Assembly (NCBI RefSeq): GCF_014650955.1
Contig: NZ_BMVY01000001.1
Coordinates: forward strand, 744,001 to 808,000
Direction of reading: 5' to 3'
DNA: 64,000 nucleotides
Origin: Streptomyces tauricus
GTDB lineage: Bacteria; Actinomycetota; Actinomycetes; Streptomycetales; Streptomycetaceae
The position numbers and the translations under genes are program-made. The notes under the pieces were generated by a model that was not told the origin of the DNA, did not search any database, and saw only the letters and a list, made by a program, of their open reading frames with translations. This document shows, piece after piece, positions 1 through 8,688 of the stretch (the first letter of the stretch is position 1; each line of letters opens with the position of its first letter).

Positions 1-55
1 TCGTCGAGATCAGCACCACTGGTCGAACCGAAGGTTCTCGTACCGGCGGAACGAC

Positions 56-97
56 CCATGGCCCCACCTCGCCGTCGGCGGCGGGGTGGGGCCATGG
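56..97. terminator. bidirectional hairpin terminator
   Basis: A perfect 13-bp inverted repeat (CCATGGCCCCACC at 56-68 and its complement at 85-97) encloses a 16-base GC-rich loop that can itself fold. It lies 42 bases beyond the stop codon of the minus-strand DUF475 gene, so it is a likely terminator for it. No T-run is visible, which is usual for Streptomyces. Bases 1-55 show no gene I can support. Confidence 0.7.
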
Positions 98-138
98 ACA
101 AAGAGCCTCGGTGGGAGGACGAAAGTGCCGCCGGGGTC

Positions 139-1293
139 TCAGGAGCCGGTCGTGGCCCCGGCCCTGTCCTTGTCCGGATCGGCCGGTTCCACCGAACCCT
201 CCTTGGCGAGTGCCTTGTTGCGGCGTACGGAGGACAGGAAGGACCAGCCGATCAGGACGACGCCGACGAGACCGGTGATCACCTCGTTGATCTCGTACTG
301 GATGGTGACGAGGAGGATGACGGAGAGAGCTCCGATCGCGTAGTGGGCGCCGTGCTCCAGGTACACGTAGTCGTCGAGGGTGCCCTGGCGGACCAGGTAG
401 ACGGTCAGCGAACGGACGTACATCGCGCCGGTGCCGAGGCCCAGTGCCATCAGGACGATGTCGTTGGTGATGGCGAAGGCGCCGATGACACCGTCGAAGG
501 AGAACGACGCGTCGAGGACTTCGAGGTACAGGAACATGAAGAACGCGGCCTTGCCCGCGAGGGCGACCGCTGAGCGGGGCCCGCCGCCGCGTTCGGCCTC
601 GCCCTGCGCCTCCTTCTCGCGTTCCTCGTCCTCTTCGATCCGGTTCTCGAAGTGGCTCGAGAGACCGCCCACGATCATGTACGTGACCAGGCCCGCGATA
701 CCGGAGAGCAGGACCGTCTCCGCCTTGTCGGCGTGCACTCCGCCGTGCTGGTGGGCATGGGCCGCGAAGGTCAGGGAGGCGATCAGCAGCACGATCAGGG
801 CGATGCAGACCGACAGCATGTCGACCTTGCCGAGCTTGGCGAGCGGCCGCTCCAGCCAGCCGAGCCACTTGATGTCCCGGTCCTCGAAGATGAAGTCCAG
901 GAAGATCATCAGCAGGAAGATGCCACCGAAGGCGGCGATCGACGGGTGGGCGTCGGTGACGAGTTGCTGGTAGCGGTCCTTGTCCGTGAGGGCGAGGTCG
1001 ACGGCCTCGATCGGGCCCATGGAGGCGCTGACCGCCACGATGACGACGGGGAAGACCAGCCGCATACCGAAGACGGCGATGAGGACGCCGATGGTGAGGA
1101 AGATCTTCTGCCAGAAGGCGCTCATCTTCTTCAGGATTCCGGCGTTGACGACCGCGTTGTCGAACGACAGGGAGATTTCGAGGATGGCGAGGATCGCCAC
1201 GACGCCGAAGCCGGTCCACCCTCCGTAGAAGACCGCTGCGACCAGGGCGAGCGCGGTGACCGCGAACGACCAGCCGAAGGTTTTCAAAAGCAC
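139..1293 (-). CDS. DUF475 family (TerC-like) integral membrane protein
   Basis: A 384-residue polytopic membrane protein of the DUF475 family, related to TerC/Alx metal-associated membrane proteins. It has about eight to nine hydrophobic segments. The family-typical acidic motifs lie inside membrane segments: EISLSFDNAV near residue 39 and EVLDASFSFDGVIGAF near residue 258, with a charged Glu/Lys-rich cytoplasmic loop around 220-240. The start is a GTG (GTGCTTTTGAAA) preceded by GGGG six bases upstream. The family is often found near tellurite/stress (Ter) genes and is thought to act in metal-ion handling or metalation at the membrane, but no exact substrate is established. A TerB-like gene lies 6 kb away on the same strand, not in the same operon. 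Confidence 0.85.
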   Translation of the reverse strand: MLLKTFGWSFAVTALALVAAVFYGGWTGFGVVAILAILEISLSFDNAVVNAGILKKMSAFWQKIFLTIGVLIAVFGMRLVFPVVIVAVSASMGPIEAVDLALTDKDRYQQLVTDAHPSIAAFGGIFLLMIFLDFIFEDRDIKWLGWLERPLAKLGKVDMLSVCIALIVLLIASLTFAAHAHQHGGVHADKAETVLLSGIAGLVTYMIVGGLSSHFENRIEEDEEREKEAQGEAERGGGPRSAVALAGKAAFFMFLYLEVLDASFSFDGVIGAFAITNDIVLMALGLGTGAMYVRSLTVYLVRQGTLDDYVYLEHGAHYAIGALSVILLVTIQYEINEVITGLVGVVLIGWSFLSSVRRNKALAKEGSVEPADPDKDRAGATTGS

Positions 1294-1488
1294 TGGTTAC
1301 CCCATCGTGTGGTGGGGGGCCGTGGGCCCCGTTGCGCTGTTGTGTGGTGGGTGGTGTCCGCGTGGTGCGTGGGACGTGACGGGCACGTCGATGGTACCCA
1401 CGGAGTCCTTGCTGCTCTCGCGGCGATCCACGGAGGCTCTTGCGGTGATTCACAGGGGTTTCCGTGGTGATTCACGCCAGGGCCGGAT

Positions 1489-1532
1489 CACAGCCGCATC
1501 AGAACCGGTTCACGGCCGCATCAGAACCGGTT
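1489..1532. repeat. 22-bp tandem duplication upstream of the DUF475 gene
   Basis: Two adjacent 22-base units (1489-1510 and 1511-1532) differ at one base and share GCCGCATCAGAACCGGTT. They sit in the 273-base gap between the GH13 gene and the DUF475 gene, where the DUF475 promoter should be. They could be duplicated regulator sites or a simple slippage product. No coding sequence is visible in this gap. Confidence 0.8.
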
Positions 1533-1566
1533 CACGGCTGGCCCAGGACCTGTTCAGGACCCGGGC

Positions 1567-3267
1567 TCAGTCGGCCACCACCCTCTCGGGGTCGTCCGCC
1601 GGGGTGCCGACACGCAGCCACCGATATCCGTACGCGGGCAGCTCGACCCGGAACAGGCCGTCGTCGGGCACCGTGAGACCGGCGTGCCGCTCGTCGAGCA
1701 GATCCGTCAGCCTCCCGCCGGGCCCGGCCTCGGACAGCCGCAGCCGTACGGTGACGGGCTCGCCCGCGAAGTTGTGCACCGCCAGGACCGTTCCGTCACC
1801 GGCGCGGCCCGCGTGCGCGAGGACCGCCTTCTCTCCCGTCTCCACCACGCGGTAGTCGCCCCAGGCCAGCTCGGGAGCCTCCCGGTAGCGCTCGGCGAAC
1901 AGCCGTATACGGCTCAGCAGCGAGCCCGGATCACGGCTCTGCTCGTACACGTTGACCTTCTGGCAGCCGAACGCGCCCTCCACCAGCGGGTTGGGGAACG
2001 CGTCAGGGCCGGCGGTGGAGAAACCCGCCCCCGCCTCCGGAGTCCACTGCATGGGTGTGCGTACGGCCTGGCGTCCCTCGGCCGCCAGGTTCTCCCCCAT
2101 GCCGATCTCCTCGCCGTAGAAGAGCACGGGGGTGCCGGGCAGGGTGAACAGCAGGCTGTAGGCGAGTTCCACGCGGCGCCGGTCGCCGTCGACCATGGGC
2201 GGCAGCCTGCGGCGCAGCCCCCGGTCGTACAGCTGCATGTCCTTCTCGGGGCCGAAGGCCGCGAACACCTCGGCGCGTTCGGCGTCGCTCAGCTTGTCGA
2301 GGGTGAGTTCGTCGTGGTTGCGCACGAACGTGGCCCAGTGGGCGTCCCGCGGTGCGGCCGGGCGCTCGCGCAGTGCGGCGGCCAGCGGTCGGGCGTCCCC
2401 GCGTGCCATCGACAGGTACATCTGCTGCATCCCGACGAAGTCGAAGCACATGGTCAGCTCGTCGCCGCGGTCCGAGTCGGGGTCGCCGAAGAACCGGGCG
2501 AGGCCGTCGTAGGGCAGGTTGACCTCGCCGAGGAGTATCGACTCGCCGTTGCGGCGGCCGAGGAAGGCCCGCAGATCGGCGAGGTACTCGTGCGGGTCGG
2601 GCAGCGCTCCGGCGTCGTCCTGTCCGTCGGTCTCCAGCAGGAAGGGCACGGCGTCGACGCGGAAGCCGGACAGTCCGAGCTGTGTCCAGAAGCCCATGAT
2701 GCGCGCTATCTCGTCGCGGACCTCGGGGTTGGCGACGTTGAGGTCGGGCTGCTGCTTGTAGAAGCGGTGCAGGTAGTACTGGCCGCTGCCCTTGTCGTAC
2801 TCCCAGAGGCTGTCCTCCGCGTCGGGGAAGACCACGCCCTCGGGGCCGTCCTCGGGCGGCTCGTCCGCCCAGACGTACCAGTCGCGGTGGGCGGAGTCCC
2901 GGCCGGAGCGGGCGTCCTTGAACCACGGGTGGTCCTCGGAGGTGTGGTTGACGACGAGGTCGGCGATCACCCGGATGCCGCGGTCCCGGGCGGTGCGGAC
3001 GAACTCGGTGAAGTCGCCGAGGGTGCCCAGGCGCGGGTCGACGCCGTAGAAGTCCGTGATGTCGTATCCGTCGTCGCGTTCACGGGTCGGATAGAACGGC
3101 ATCAGCCAGACGCAGGTCACGCCGAGGCGCACCAGGTGGTCGATGCGCTGGGTGAGGCCCGCGAAGTCGCCGATGCCGTCACCGTTCCCGTCCTGGTAGG
3201 TCTCGACGTCCAGGCAGTACACGACCGCGTTCTTCCACCACAGGTCGGAGGTTCGGGTCAGACGCAT
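1567..3267 (-). CDS. GH13 alpha-amylase family protein, trehalose-synthase-like
   Basis: A 566-residue GH13 enzyme resembling trehalose synthase (maltose alpha-D-glucosyltransferase) and oligo-glucosidases. The N-terminus has the TreS-like WWKNAVVYCLDVETYQDGNG. The four GH13 regions are visible: DLVVNHTSEDHPWF, GFRVDAVPFL (nucleophile Asp), ILLGEVNLP (acid/base Glu) and RNHDELTL (transition-state Asp). The C-terminal part is the usual beta-sandwich. The ATG overlaps the end of the upstream LLM oxidoreductase by 10 bases and its AAGGAG ribosome site lies inside that gene, so the two are translationally coupled. This gene pair recurs in actinobacteria. Substrate specificity (maltose/trehalose or another alpha-glucoside) cannot be read from sequence alone. 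Confidence 0.85.
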   Translation of the reverse strand: MRLTRTSDLWWKNAVVYCLDVETYQDGNGDGIGDFAGLTQRIDHLVRLGVTCVWLMPFYPTRERDDGYDITDFYGVDPRLGTLGDFTEFVRTARDRGIRVIADLVVNHTSEDHPWFKDARSGRDSAHRDWYVWADEPPEDGPEGVVFPDAEDSLWEYDKGSGQYYLHRFYKQQPDLNVANPEVRDEIARIMGFWTQLGLSGFRVDAVPFLLETDGQDDAGALPDPHEYLADLRAFLGRRNGESILLGEVNLPYDGLARFFGDPDSDRGDELTMCFDFVGMQQMYLSMARGDARPLAAALRERPAAPRDAHWATFVRNHDELTLDKLSDAERAEVFAAFGPEKDMQLYDRGLRRRLPPMVDGDRRRVELAYSLLFTLPGTPVLFYGEEIGMGENLAAEGRQAVRTPMQWTPEAGAGFSTAGPDAFPNPLVEGAFGCQKVNVYEQSRDPGSLLSRIRLFAERYREAPELAWGDYRVVETGEKAVLAHAGRAGDGTVLAVHNFAGEPVTVRLRLSEAGPGGRLTDLLDERHAGLTVPDDGLFRVELPAYGYRWLRVGTPADDPERVVAD

Positions 3268-4262
3268 CGGTACTCCTTCGCCGTGGCGGGCAGGGGGCGT
3301 GTGACGTCGAGCCGCGGCAGCACCTCGGCCGCGAACGTGTCGATGAACGGGCCCTGCTCACGGCCCACGTGGTGGAGCATCACGGCGTCGAAGCCCAGCT
3401 CGGCGTACTCCTGCAGCCAGGCGGTGTGCCGGCCGAGGTCGGACGAGATGTTGACGCTCTCCGCCACCCGCTCGGGGGTGACGTGCTCGCTGACGCTGTC
3501 GAACAGCTCGGCCGAGTCCAGGTCCCAACTGGCCGGTGGCCCGTGGACGTTGGTCCGCCACTGGTCGTGCGCCAGCGCGGCGGCCTCCTCCTCGGTGGGG
3601 GCCCAGCTCAGGTGCGCCTGGAGGTGCAGCGGGCCGCGTCCGCCCGCGTCGCGGTAGGCGCCGACGATCTCGCGCAGTTGCTCCCTCGGGGCGTTGACCG
3701 TGATCAGGCCGTCCGCCCATTCGGCGCACCAAGCGGCGGTGGCCGTGCTGCAGGCGGCTCCGATCAGCGGCGGCACCTCGGGCGGCAGCGTCCATAGCCG
3801 GGCCCGGTCCACGGTCACCAGGCCGTCGTGGCTGACCTCCTCCCCCTGGAGGAGTGCGCGGATGATGTCGACGCACTCGCGCAGGCGTGCGTTGCGGACG
3901 TCCTTGCGGGGCCAGCGCGCTCCGGTGATGTGCTCGTTCGAGGCCTCCCCGCTGCCGAGTGCCACCCAGAACCTGGCCGGGTACATCGCGGCGAGACTGG
4001 AGACGGCCTGGGCGACGATCGCGGGATGGTAGCGCTGGCCCGGCGCGTTCACGACGCCGAACGGCACCTGGTCGGTGGCCTGGAGGGCGGCTCCGAGCCA
4101 CGACCAGGCGAACCCGGACTCTCCCTGGCGGACGCTCCACGGGGAGAAGTGGTCCGAGCACATGGCGGCGGTGAAGCCCTTGCGTTCCGCGTGCACCACT
4201 GCGTCGAGCAGGTCCGCGGGCGGCACCTGTTCGTGCGAGGCATGTATTCCGTAGACGGTCAT
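3258..4262 (-). CDS. LLM class flavin oxidoreductase (TIGR03885-like)
   Basis: A 334-residue luciferase-like (TIM-barrel) oxidoreductase of the F420/FMN family. It has the typical N-terminal YGIHASHEQVPPADLL, the cofactor-region RFWVALGSGEASNEH, and the barrel motif VMLHHVGREQ near the C-terminus. It matches in length and order the family noted as a probable non-F420 flavin oxidoreductase that is usually encoded beside a GH13 enzyme, as here (10-base overlap with the downstream GH13 gene). The reaction is unknown. The conserved pairing suggests action on a sugar or sugar-linked metabolite, which is inference. Confidence 0.8.
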   Translation of the reverse strand: MTVYGIHASHEQVPPADLLDAVVHAERKGFTAAMCSDHFSPWSVRQGESGFAWSWLGAALQATDQVPFGVVNAPGQRYHPAIVAQAVSSLAAMYPARFWVALGSGEASNEHITGARWPRKDVRNARLRECVDIIRALLQGEEVSHDGLVTVDRARLWTLPPEVPPLIGAACSTATAAWCAEWADGLITVNAPREQLREIVGAYRDAGGRGPLHLQAHLSWAPTEEEAAALAHDQWRTNVHGPPASWDLDSAELFDSVSEHVTPERVAESVNISSDLGRHTAWLQEYAELGFDAVMLHHVGREQGPFIDTFAAEVLPRLDVTRPLPATAKEYRCV

Positions 4263-4390
4263 GCCACGGCGGGTACCCCTCGGACGGCGACTCAGCGAAG
4301 TGATGGGCGCACACCGCGAATTGGCGTGCGCCCCACTCGGTACGCCCCAAGGACCACCGGTTCTACGTCACTTTGCCGACGGCGGCCCCT

Positions 4391-4465
4391 CCGGCACCGG
4401 ACCTCCACCCTCCGGCACCGGATCCTCCCGGCACCCCCCCTTCGGCACCGGATCTTCCCGGCACC
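4391..4465. repeat. imperfect GC-rich direct repeats
   Basis: Three copies of CCGGCACCGGA or a close variant (near 4391, 4412 and 4442) occur in the 219-base gap between the type II NADH dehydrogenase and the LLM gene. Two of them are followed by (C/T)TCCCGGCACC, giving an imperfect unit of about 30 bases. The repeats may form stem-loops (CCGG half sites) acting as a terminator for the dehydrogenase transcript. No gene is visible in the gap. Confidence 0.6.
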
Positions 4466-4481
4466 GGTGGGGACGGGCCCG

Positions 4482-5843
4482 TCATCCGGTCGCGGTGCGC
4501 TCCCGGATCTCCTCCGGGGTCAGATACGCGTTCGTGTACTCGAAGTCCCGCAGCGTCGCGGGCGTCCGCGACTGGAACCCCGTGCGGACGAAATCGTCGC
4601 CCGCCAGGGAGTTCAGCACCCAGTTCGTCGCCACCCGGGCCTTCGCCACGTTGGTGCGCAGCGCCGCCCAGTGGTAGCCGCGGGCGGCGACCAGCGCGGG
4701 CACGCCGCGCAGTTCGATACCGAGCGGCTTGGACACGGCGTCGAGACCACCGAGGTCGACGACGAGTCCGAGGTCCTTGTGGACGTACGGCGTCATCGGC
4801 TGGCCGCGCAGCGAGGCGATGACGTTGTCGGCGACGTGCTTTCCCTGGCGCATCGCGTGCTGGGCGGTCGGCGGGCAGACGGCGCCCTCCACGTCCTTCG
4901 CCTCGTCCGGTACGGCGGCGGCGTCACCGAGTGCGAAGACGCCGTCGTGGCCGCGCAGGGACATCTCCGAGCTGACCGCGAGGCGGCCCTTGACCGTCTC
5001 GGCGCCCAGGGTCGCGATGAGCGGGCTGGCCGCGACTCCGGCGGTCCAGATCAGCGTGTGGGTGGGGATCACCCGGCCGTCGGTGAAGGTGACCTCTTCG
5101 GGGCCCGCCTTCTCGATGGACACGCCCAGGGAGACCTCGATGCCCCGCCTGCGCAGGATCTGCAGGGCGCTGTTGCCGAGTTTGTCGCCCAGTTCGGGCA
5201 TGAGCTTCGGCGCGATGTCGATCAGATGCCACTTGATCAGCTTCGGGTCGAGCCTCGGGTAGCGCTTGACGGCGTTGTGCGTCAGGCGCTGCAGGCACGC
5301 GGCGGTCTCCGTACCGGCGTAACCGCCGCCGACCACCACGAACTGGAGCCGGGCCGCCCGCTCGGCCTCGTCGTGGCTGGCGTCGGCGATGTCGAGCTGC
5401 GAGATCACGTGGTCGCGGACGTACGCGGCCTCGGCGAGCGTCTTCATCCCGCGGGCGTTGTCGGCGAGGCCCGGGATGTCGAAGGTGCGGGTGACGCTGC
5501 CCGGGGCCAGCACGATCTGGTCGTACCGCTCGTTGACGATCTCACCAGTGATCTTGCGGACGACGCAGACCTTGGCCTTGACGTCCACACCGATGGCACC
5601 GCCGGGAATGATGCGGGTGCGGTACCTGCGGCTGCGGCGCAGCGACACGGCGATCGACTGTGGAGTGAGCACCCCCGAGGCGACCTGCGGCAGGAGTGGC
5701 AGGTAGAGCTGGTAGGAGAACGGTGTCACCAGCGCCAGGTCGGCCTCGTCGGGTCCCAGTTTGCGCTCCAGGCGGCGGACGCACTCCACTCCCGCGAAGC
5801 CCGCTCCCACCACCAAGATCTTCGGTCGTACCACGATGTTCAT
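4482..5843 (-). CDS. ndh: type II NADH dehydrogenase (NAD(P)/FAD-dependent oxidoreductase)
   Basis: A single-subunit, non-proton-pumping NADH:quinone oxidoreductase of about 453 residues. The N-terminal FAD-binding Rossmann motif is ILVVGAGFAGVEC. A second NADH-binding motif, VVVGGGYAGTETA, lies near residue 150, and the FAD-closing motif DGVFALGDAAAVP is present. It acts at the membrane face, passing electrons from NADH to menaquinone. I chose the ATG at 5843 (MNIVVRPK), just before the Rossmann fold. An in-frame GTG three codons upstream and an ATG at 5906 are alternatives, and none has a clear ribosome site. The 136 bases upstream hold no gene. Confidence 0.85.
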   Translation of the reverse strand: MNIVVRPKILVVGAGFAGVECVRRLERKLGPDEADLALVTPFSYQLYLPLLPQVASGVLTPQSIAVSLRRSRRYRTRIIPGGAIGVDVKAKVCVVRKITGEIVNERYDQIVLAPGSVTRTFDIPGLADNARGMKTLAEAAYVRDHVISQLDIADASHDEAERAARLQFVVVGGGYAGTETAACLQRLTHNAVKRYPRLDPKLIKWHLIDIAPKLMPELGDKLGNSALQILRRRGIEVSLGVSIEKAGPEEVTFTDGRVIPTHTLIWTAGVAASPLIATLGAETVKGRLAVSSEMSLRGHDGVFALGDAAAVPDEAKDVEGAVCPPTAQHAMRQGKHVADNVIASLRGQPMTPYVHKDLGLVVDLGGLDAVSKPLGIELRGVPALVAARGYHWAALRTNVAKARVATNWVLNSLAGDDFVRTGFQSRTPATLRDFEYTNAYLTPEEIRERTATG

Positions 5844-6042
5844 CCCTTTCACCGGCCGCGTACTGTCGGGCTTCCCCCACTCCCCTGTGCCCCCGAGTCT
5901 CCTCATCGCACATGGTGATCCCTCAACGAGACGAGCCGACGTACCTCCCTCGACCGGCGAGTCGGCCCCGGAGTCGGCCCGGGCACGGAGGGAGGAGCCG
6001 CAGGAATGGGCCGCAGACAGAGGCCTTGGGGACGGCCGTCCG

Positions 6043-7008
6043 TCAGCGGCCGTGCCCCTTGCGGAGCTGCTTCAGCACGGCGCCGGCCATGGCCGCCTCG
6101 CCCTTGGCGTTGGGGTGTGCCGGGGCCGCGGGCGAGGCCGGCTGCAGGGGTTCGATCCAGCGGACCGCGGGCTCCTTGCACATGTCGTGCCCGATCGTGG
6201 GCCCGTACGTGTCGACGTATTCGGCGTGGTTCAACTTCGCCACCACACGCATCATCAGGTTCAGGCGCTTACCGGTGTCGCGCAGATAGGGAAAGTCCTT
6301 CGCCGCGAACGGTACCGAGGGGTAGCAGCCGCTGCCGTCCTCCGGCAGGAGGTCCGGGTAGCCGACGACGAGCACGCGCGCGTGCGGCGCCCTGGCGTGC
6401 ACGGCCCGCAGCACGGCGGCGACCTTGGGGGCGGTGTCGAGGATGTTGAGCGTCAGCTGGTCGGCACCGGACGGCGTCCTGAAGTGACGCTGGCACGGGT
6501 TGCCCTTGAGGTCCTGCGCACTCAGTTGCGCGCAGGTGGCGATGATCGAGCCGAACCCCATGTCGTTGCCGCCGATCTGGACCGTGACCAGGTCGGTGCC
6601 CCGCTGCAGGGCGTTGAGCTGCGGTGGGTTGGTGCCCTGGGCCTTCCACATGTGCTCGGTCGTGGCGCCGCCGCAGCTCACGTCCTTGAACGTGGACACT
6701 TTTCGCTCCGCGGCGACGAGTGAGGGGTAGTTGCGGTCGGAGCGCGCGCAGTTCGCGTCCACCTGCTTCGGTATCAGCGGGCCCGAGGTGTAGGAGTCGC
6801 CCAGGGCGACGTAGTCCGTGCCTTTGCCGTGACTGCCGCCCTGGCCACCACCGTGCCCGCCGCCGTGCCCACCACCATGCCCGCCGCCGTGTGCCGCGAC
6901 CGGTGCCGCGGAGGCGACGACGAGGGCGCAGCCGCTGACGGCCGCCGCCACGGCGGTCGCCCGGCGGCGGATCGAGGCCGGCCTGTCGTGCCTGGTGCGA
7001 CGGTTCAT
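6043..7008 (-). CDS. secreted SGNH/GDSL hydrolase
   Basis: A 321-residue exported esterase/lipase-type hydrolase. The signal peptide follows a twin-Arg/basic start (RRRATAVAAAVSGCALVVASAAPVAAH). Next is a Gly/His repeat (GGGHGGGHGGGHGGGQGG) that could bind metal or act as a linker. The SGNH blocks are present: ALGDSYTSG (Ser nucleophile), SCGGATT, GGNDMGF (block III) and AHPNAKGE (His). Several Cys pairs suit the oxidising exterior. The true start is the ATG at 7008 (AGGGGG 8 bases upstream), not the longer open frame reaching 7221, which runs through a palindromic repeat. The lipid or ester substrate is unknown. Confidence 0.88.
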   Translation of the reverse strand: MNRRTRHDRPASIRRRATAVAAAVSGCALVVASAAPVAAHGGGHGGGHGGGHGGGQGGSHGKGTDYVALGDSYTSGPLIPKQVDANCARSDRNYPSLVAAERKVSTFKDVSCGGATTEHMWKAQGTNPPQLNALQRGTDLVTVQIGGNDMGFGSIIATCAQLSAQDLKGNPCQRHFRTPSGADQLTLNILDTAPKVAAVLRAVHARAPHARVLVVGYPDLLPEDGSGCYPSVPFAAKDFPYLRDTGKRLNLMMRVVAKLNHAEYVDTYGPTIGHDMCKEPAVRWIEPLQPASPAAPAHPNAKGEAAMAGAVLKQLRKGHGR

Positions 7009-7118
7009 CGGGGTACCCCCTGGGTCCGGGACGGCGCGTGACTGCCCTTGTATACCGGCCAGTTCACTCCGGGGACCAGAGGTGGGAGGGTGCCGTCTGC
7101 GGCGCGGTCGTGGCCGAA

Positions 7119-7189
7119 CACGCAGTTCCCGCACCCCTGAAACGGGGCTGCGCCCCTGCTTTTCGCATTCAGGGGCGCGGGGAACCGCG
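7119..7189. terminator. large imperfect inverted repeat, probable terminator
   Basis: The arm GCAGTTCCCGCACCCCTGAA at 7118-7137 pairs with a near-complement ending at about 7189, and an inner GGGGCTGCGCCCC hairpin lies between them. It sits between the stop of the TerB-like gene (7243) and the start of the SGNH hydrolase (7008), both minus strand. It is the palindromic form of the dispersed repeat listed at 7171-7215. Confidence 0.65.
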
Positions 7190-7215
7190 CAACCAGCCAC
7201 GACGGCTCCGCAGCC
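7171..7215 (+). repeat. dispersed Streptomyces intergenic repeat, copy A
   Basis: A 45-base element beginning AGGGGCGCGGGGAACC and ending GCTCCGCAGCC. A second copy in the opposite orientation lies at 62457-62502, sharing CAGCCACGACG and the GGGGCGCGGGGAAC core. Elements of this sequence type recur between genes in Streptomyces genomes. Function is unknown; possibly transcription termination or nucleoid-related. Confidence 0.75.
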
Positions 7216-7242
7216 GAACACGCACCCGATCGAGCGGCGTGG

Positions 7243-7824
7243 TCAGACGCCGAACTCCGTGGGCGACAGCCCGAGCGCCGTGCACGCCTCACGAATGATG
7301 TACTGCTCGGACGCCTCGAACTGACCGTCGGCGCCCGCGACCACCATGCCGGTCTGGACGACCGCGCGGGCCTCCGCCGGCTTCTTGGCCGCCTTGGCGA
7401 TGTCCCGCAGCGCCTCGGCCTTGCCCTGCTCGAAGTTGGCCATGAGCCGGTCCACGTGCTGGTTGAAGCGCTGGCGCAGCTGGTCCGCGGGGAAGTTCTG
7501 CAGCACCTCGTTCGAGACGATCAGCTCCTCCACGCGCTGCCTCTCCGCCGGGTCCACCCGGCCGTCGGCCGCGGCCACCAGGGCGCACATCGCCATGCTG
7601 GCGTCCCGGTAGGAGCCGCTCTTCAGCTCGGCTTTCGCCGACGCGAGCTGGGACTTGAACAGCCCGAGCAGCTGAGCCTTCGAGCCACCGGAGGAGCCCG
7701 AGGAACCGGCGGAGGACGAGCCGGGCCCATGGCCACCGTGCTGCCCCTGGCCCGTCCCTCCCCCGCCGCTCCGGGACTGCTGGAGGTTCTTCGCCTGCTC
7801 CTTGAGCCGGTCGAACATCGCCAC
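7243..7824 (-). CDS. TerB-like (tellurite resistance B family) protein
   Basis: A roughly 193-residue soluble protein. It has a basic/Gly/Ser-rich N-terminal linker (residues 10-55) followed by an all-helical TerB domain with the family pattern AMCALVAAADGRVDPAE and a second half-motif GMVVAGADGQFEASE, the two acidic metal-binding loops of TerB. The ribosome site GAGG lies 8 bases before a GTG at 7824; GTG 7833 and ATG 7818 (MFDRLKEQ) are alternatives. TerB proteins act in stress-related complexes with TerC/TerD-type proteins and bind divalent cations. The only relative here is the DUF475 gene 6 kb away, so the partner is not defined. Confidence 0.82.
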   Translation of the reverse strand: MAMFDRLKEQAKNLQQSRSGGGGTGQGQHGGHGPGSSSAGSSGSSGGSKAQLLGLFKSQLASAKAELKSGSYRDASMAMCALVAAADGRVDPAERQRVEELIVSNEVLQNFPADQLRQRFNQHVDRLMANFEQGKAEALRDIAKAAKKPAEARAVVQTGMVVAGADGQFEASEQYIIREACTALGLSPTEFGV

Positions 7825-7991
7825 TACTGCCACCTCGGCTTCTGCTGTTACCTGTGCGCGGTTGATACGGGTGCGCGGTTGATACCGGTGCGCGGTCCGT
7901 CAGATGAACGGCTGCCGCGCCCGGAGAGGTTCCCGATTGGCAAAGGTAACGTAAAACGATCATGTGCAGGGCCGAGATGGGCGAACCCGCT

Positions 7992-8549
7992 CTACCCCAC
8001 GGGCGCCAGCACCGTCGTACGGCCGCCCAGCGCGACGGAGAACTGGTCCGTGACCTGCGCCAGGGCCTCAGCCGCACCCGGGGCGAGGGTCAGAGCGCCG
8101 TCGGCCCCGGCCGTGATGTCCTTGTCGAGCGTGAACCAGCCCTGGACGATGTGCGCGGCTCCCATGGAGCTCAGTACCGGGCGCAGCGCGTAGTCGATGG
8201 CCAGGACGTGGGCCGTGCTGCCGCCGGTGGCGAGCGGCAGGACCGTCTTGCCGGCCAGCGCGTACTGCGGGAGCAGGTCGAGCAGCGACTTCAGCAGCCC
8301 CGAGTAGGCGGCCTTGTAGACGGGGGTGCCGATCACGACTCCGTCCACCCGCTCGAACAGTGCCGTGGCCTCGACGACGGCCGGGTGCCGGAAGTCGGCA
8401 CCGAGCAGCGCTTCGGCGGGCAGGGTGCGCGCCTCCAGGGAGATGACGTCGTGCCCCTGGTCCCGTAGCCGGTCGTCCAGGTGGCGCAGGAGTCGCGTGG
8501 TGCGGGAGGTGGCCGAAGGGCTTCCTGAGACGGACAGAATCGCGGCCAT
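7992..8549 (-). CDS. ssuE: NADPH-dependent FMN reductase, SsuE/MsuE type
   Basis: A 185-residue flavodoxin-fold reductase. The FMN phosphate loop SVSGSPSATSRTTRLL is at the N-terminus and GTPVYKAAYSGLLKSLLD is the SsuE signature. The enzyme uses NAD(P)H to supply free reduced FMN to two-component monooxygenases. It is the last gene of a run of minus-strand genes that includes two LLM monooxygenases (9494-10576 and 12436-13776), for which it is the obvious reductant supplier. It is separated by 139 bases from the hydrolase upstream and has AAAGG six bases before the ATG. The SsuE link is a strong sign that the locus serves sulfur acquisition. Confidence 0.88.
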   Translation of the reverse strand: MAAILSVSGSPSATSRTTRLLRHLDDRLRDQGHDVISLEARTLPAEALLGADFRHPAVVEATALFERVDGVVIGTPVYKAAYSGLLKSLLDLLPQYALAGKTVLPLATGGSTAHVLAIDYALRPVLSSMGAAHIVQGWFTLDKDITAGADGALTLAPGAAEALAQVTDQFSVALGGRTTVLAPVG

Positions 8550-8688
8550 GAGGGACCTTTCGGGACGCGGGATACGGGATACGGGAACGGGATGCGGGGT
8601 TCGGACGCGGCGGTGCGGGAGCGCGGGTGAGGGGCGGCGAGTAAGGGGGTGACGGGTGAGGTTTGGCGGGTGCGTCGTGGCGCCCCGC

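Noticed and set aside
1684..3657. Long plus-strand open frame opposite the GH13 and LLM genes
   Set aside because: It is an antisense shadow of high-GC coding DNA; its translation is Val/Gly/Arg-rich with no domain, and the minus strand has clear GH13 motifs.
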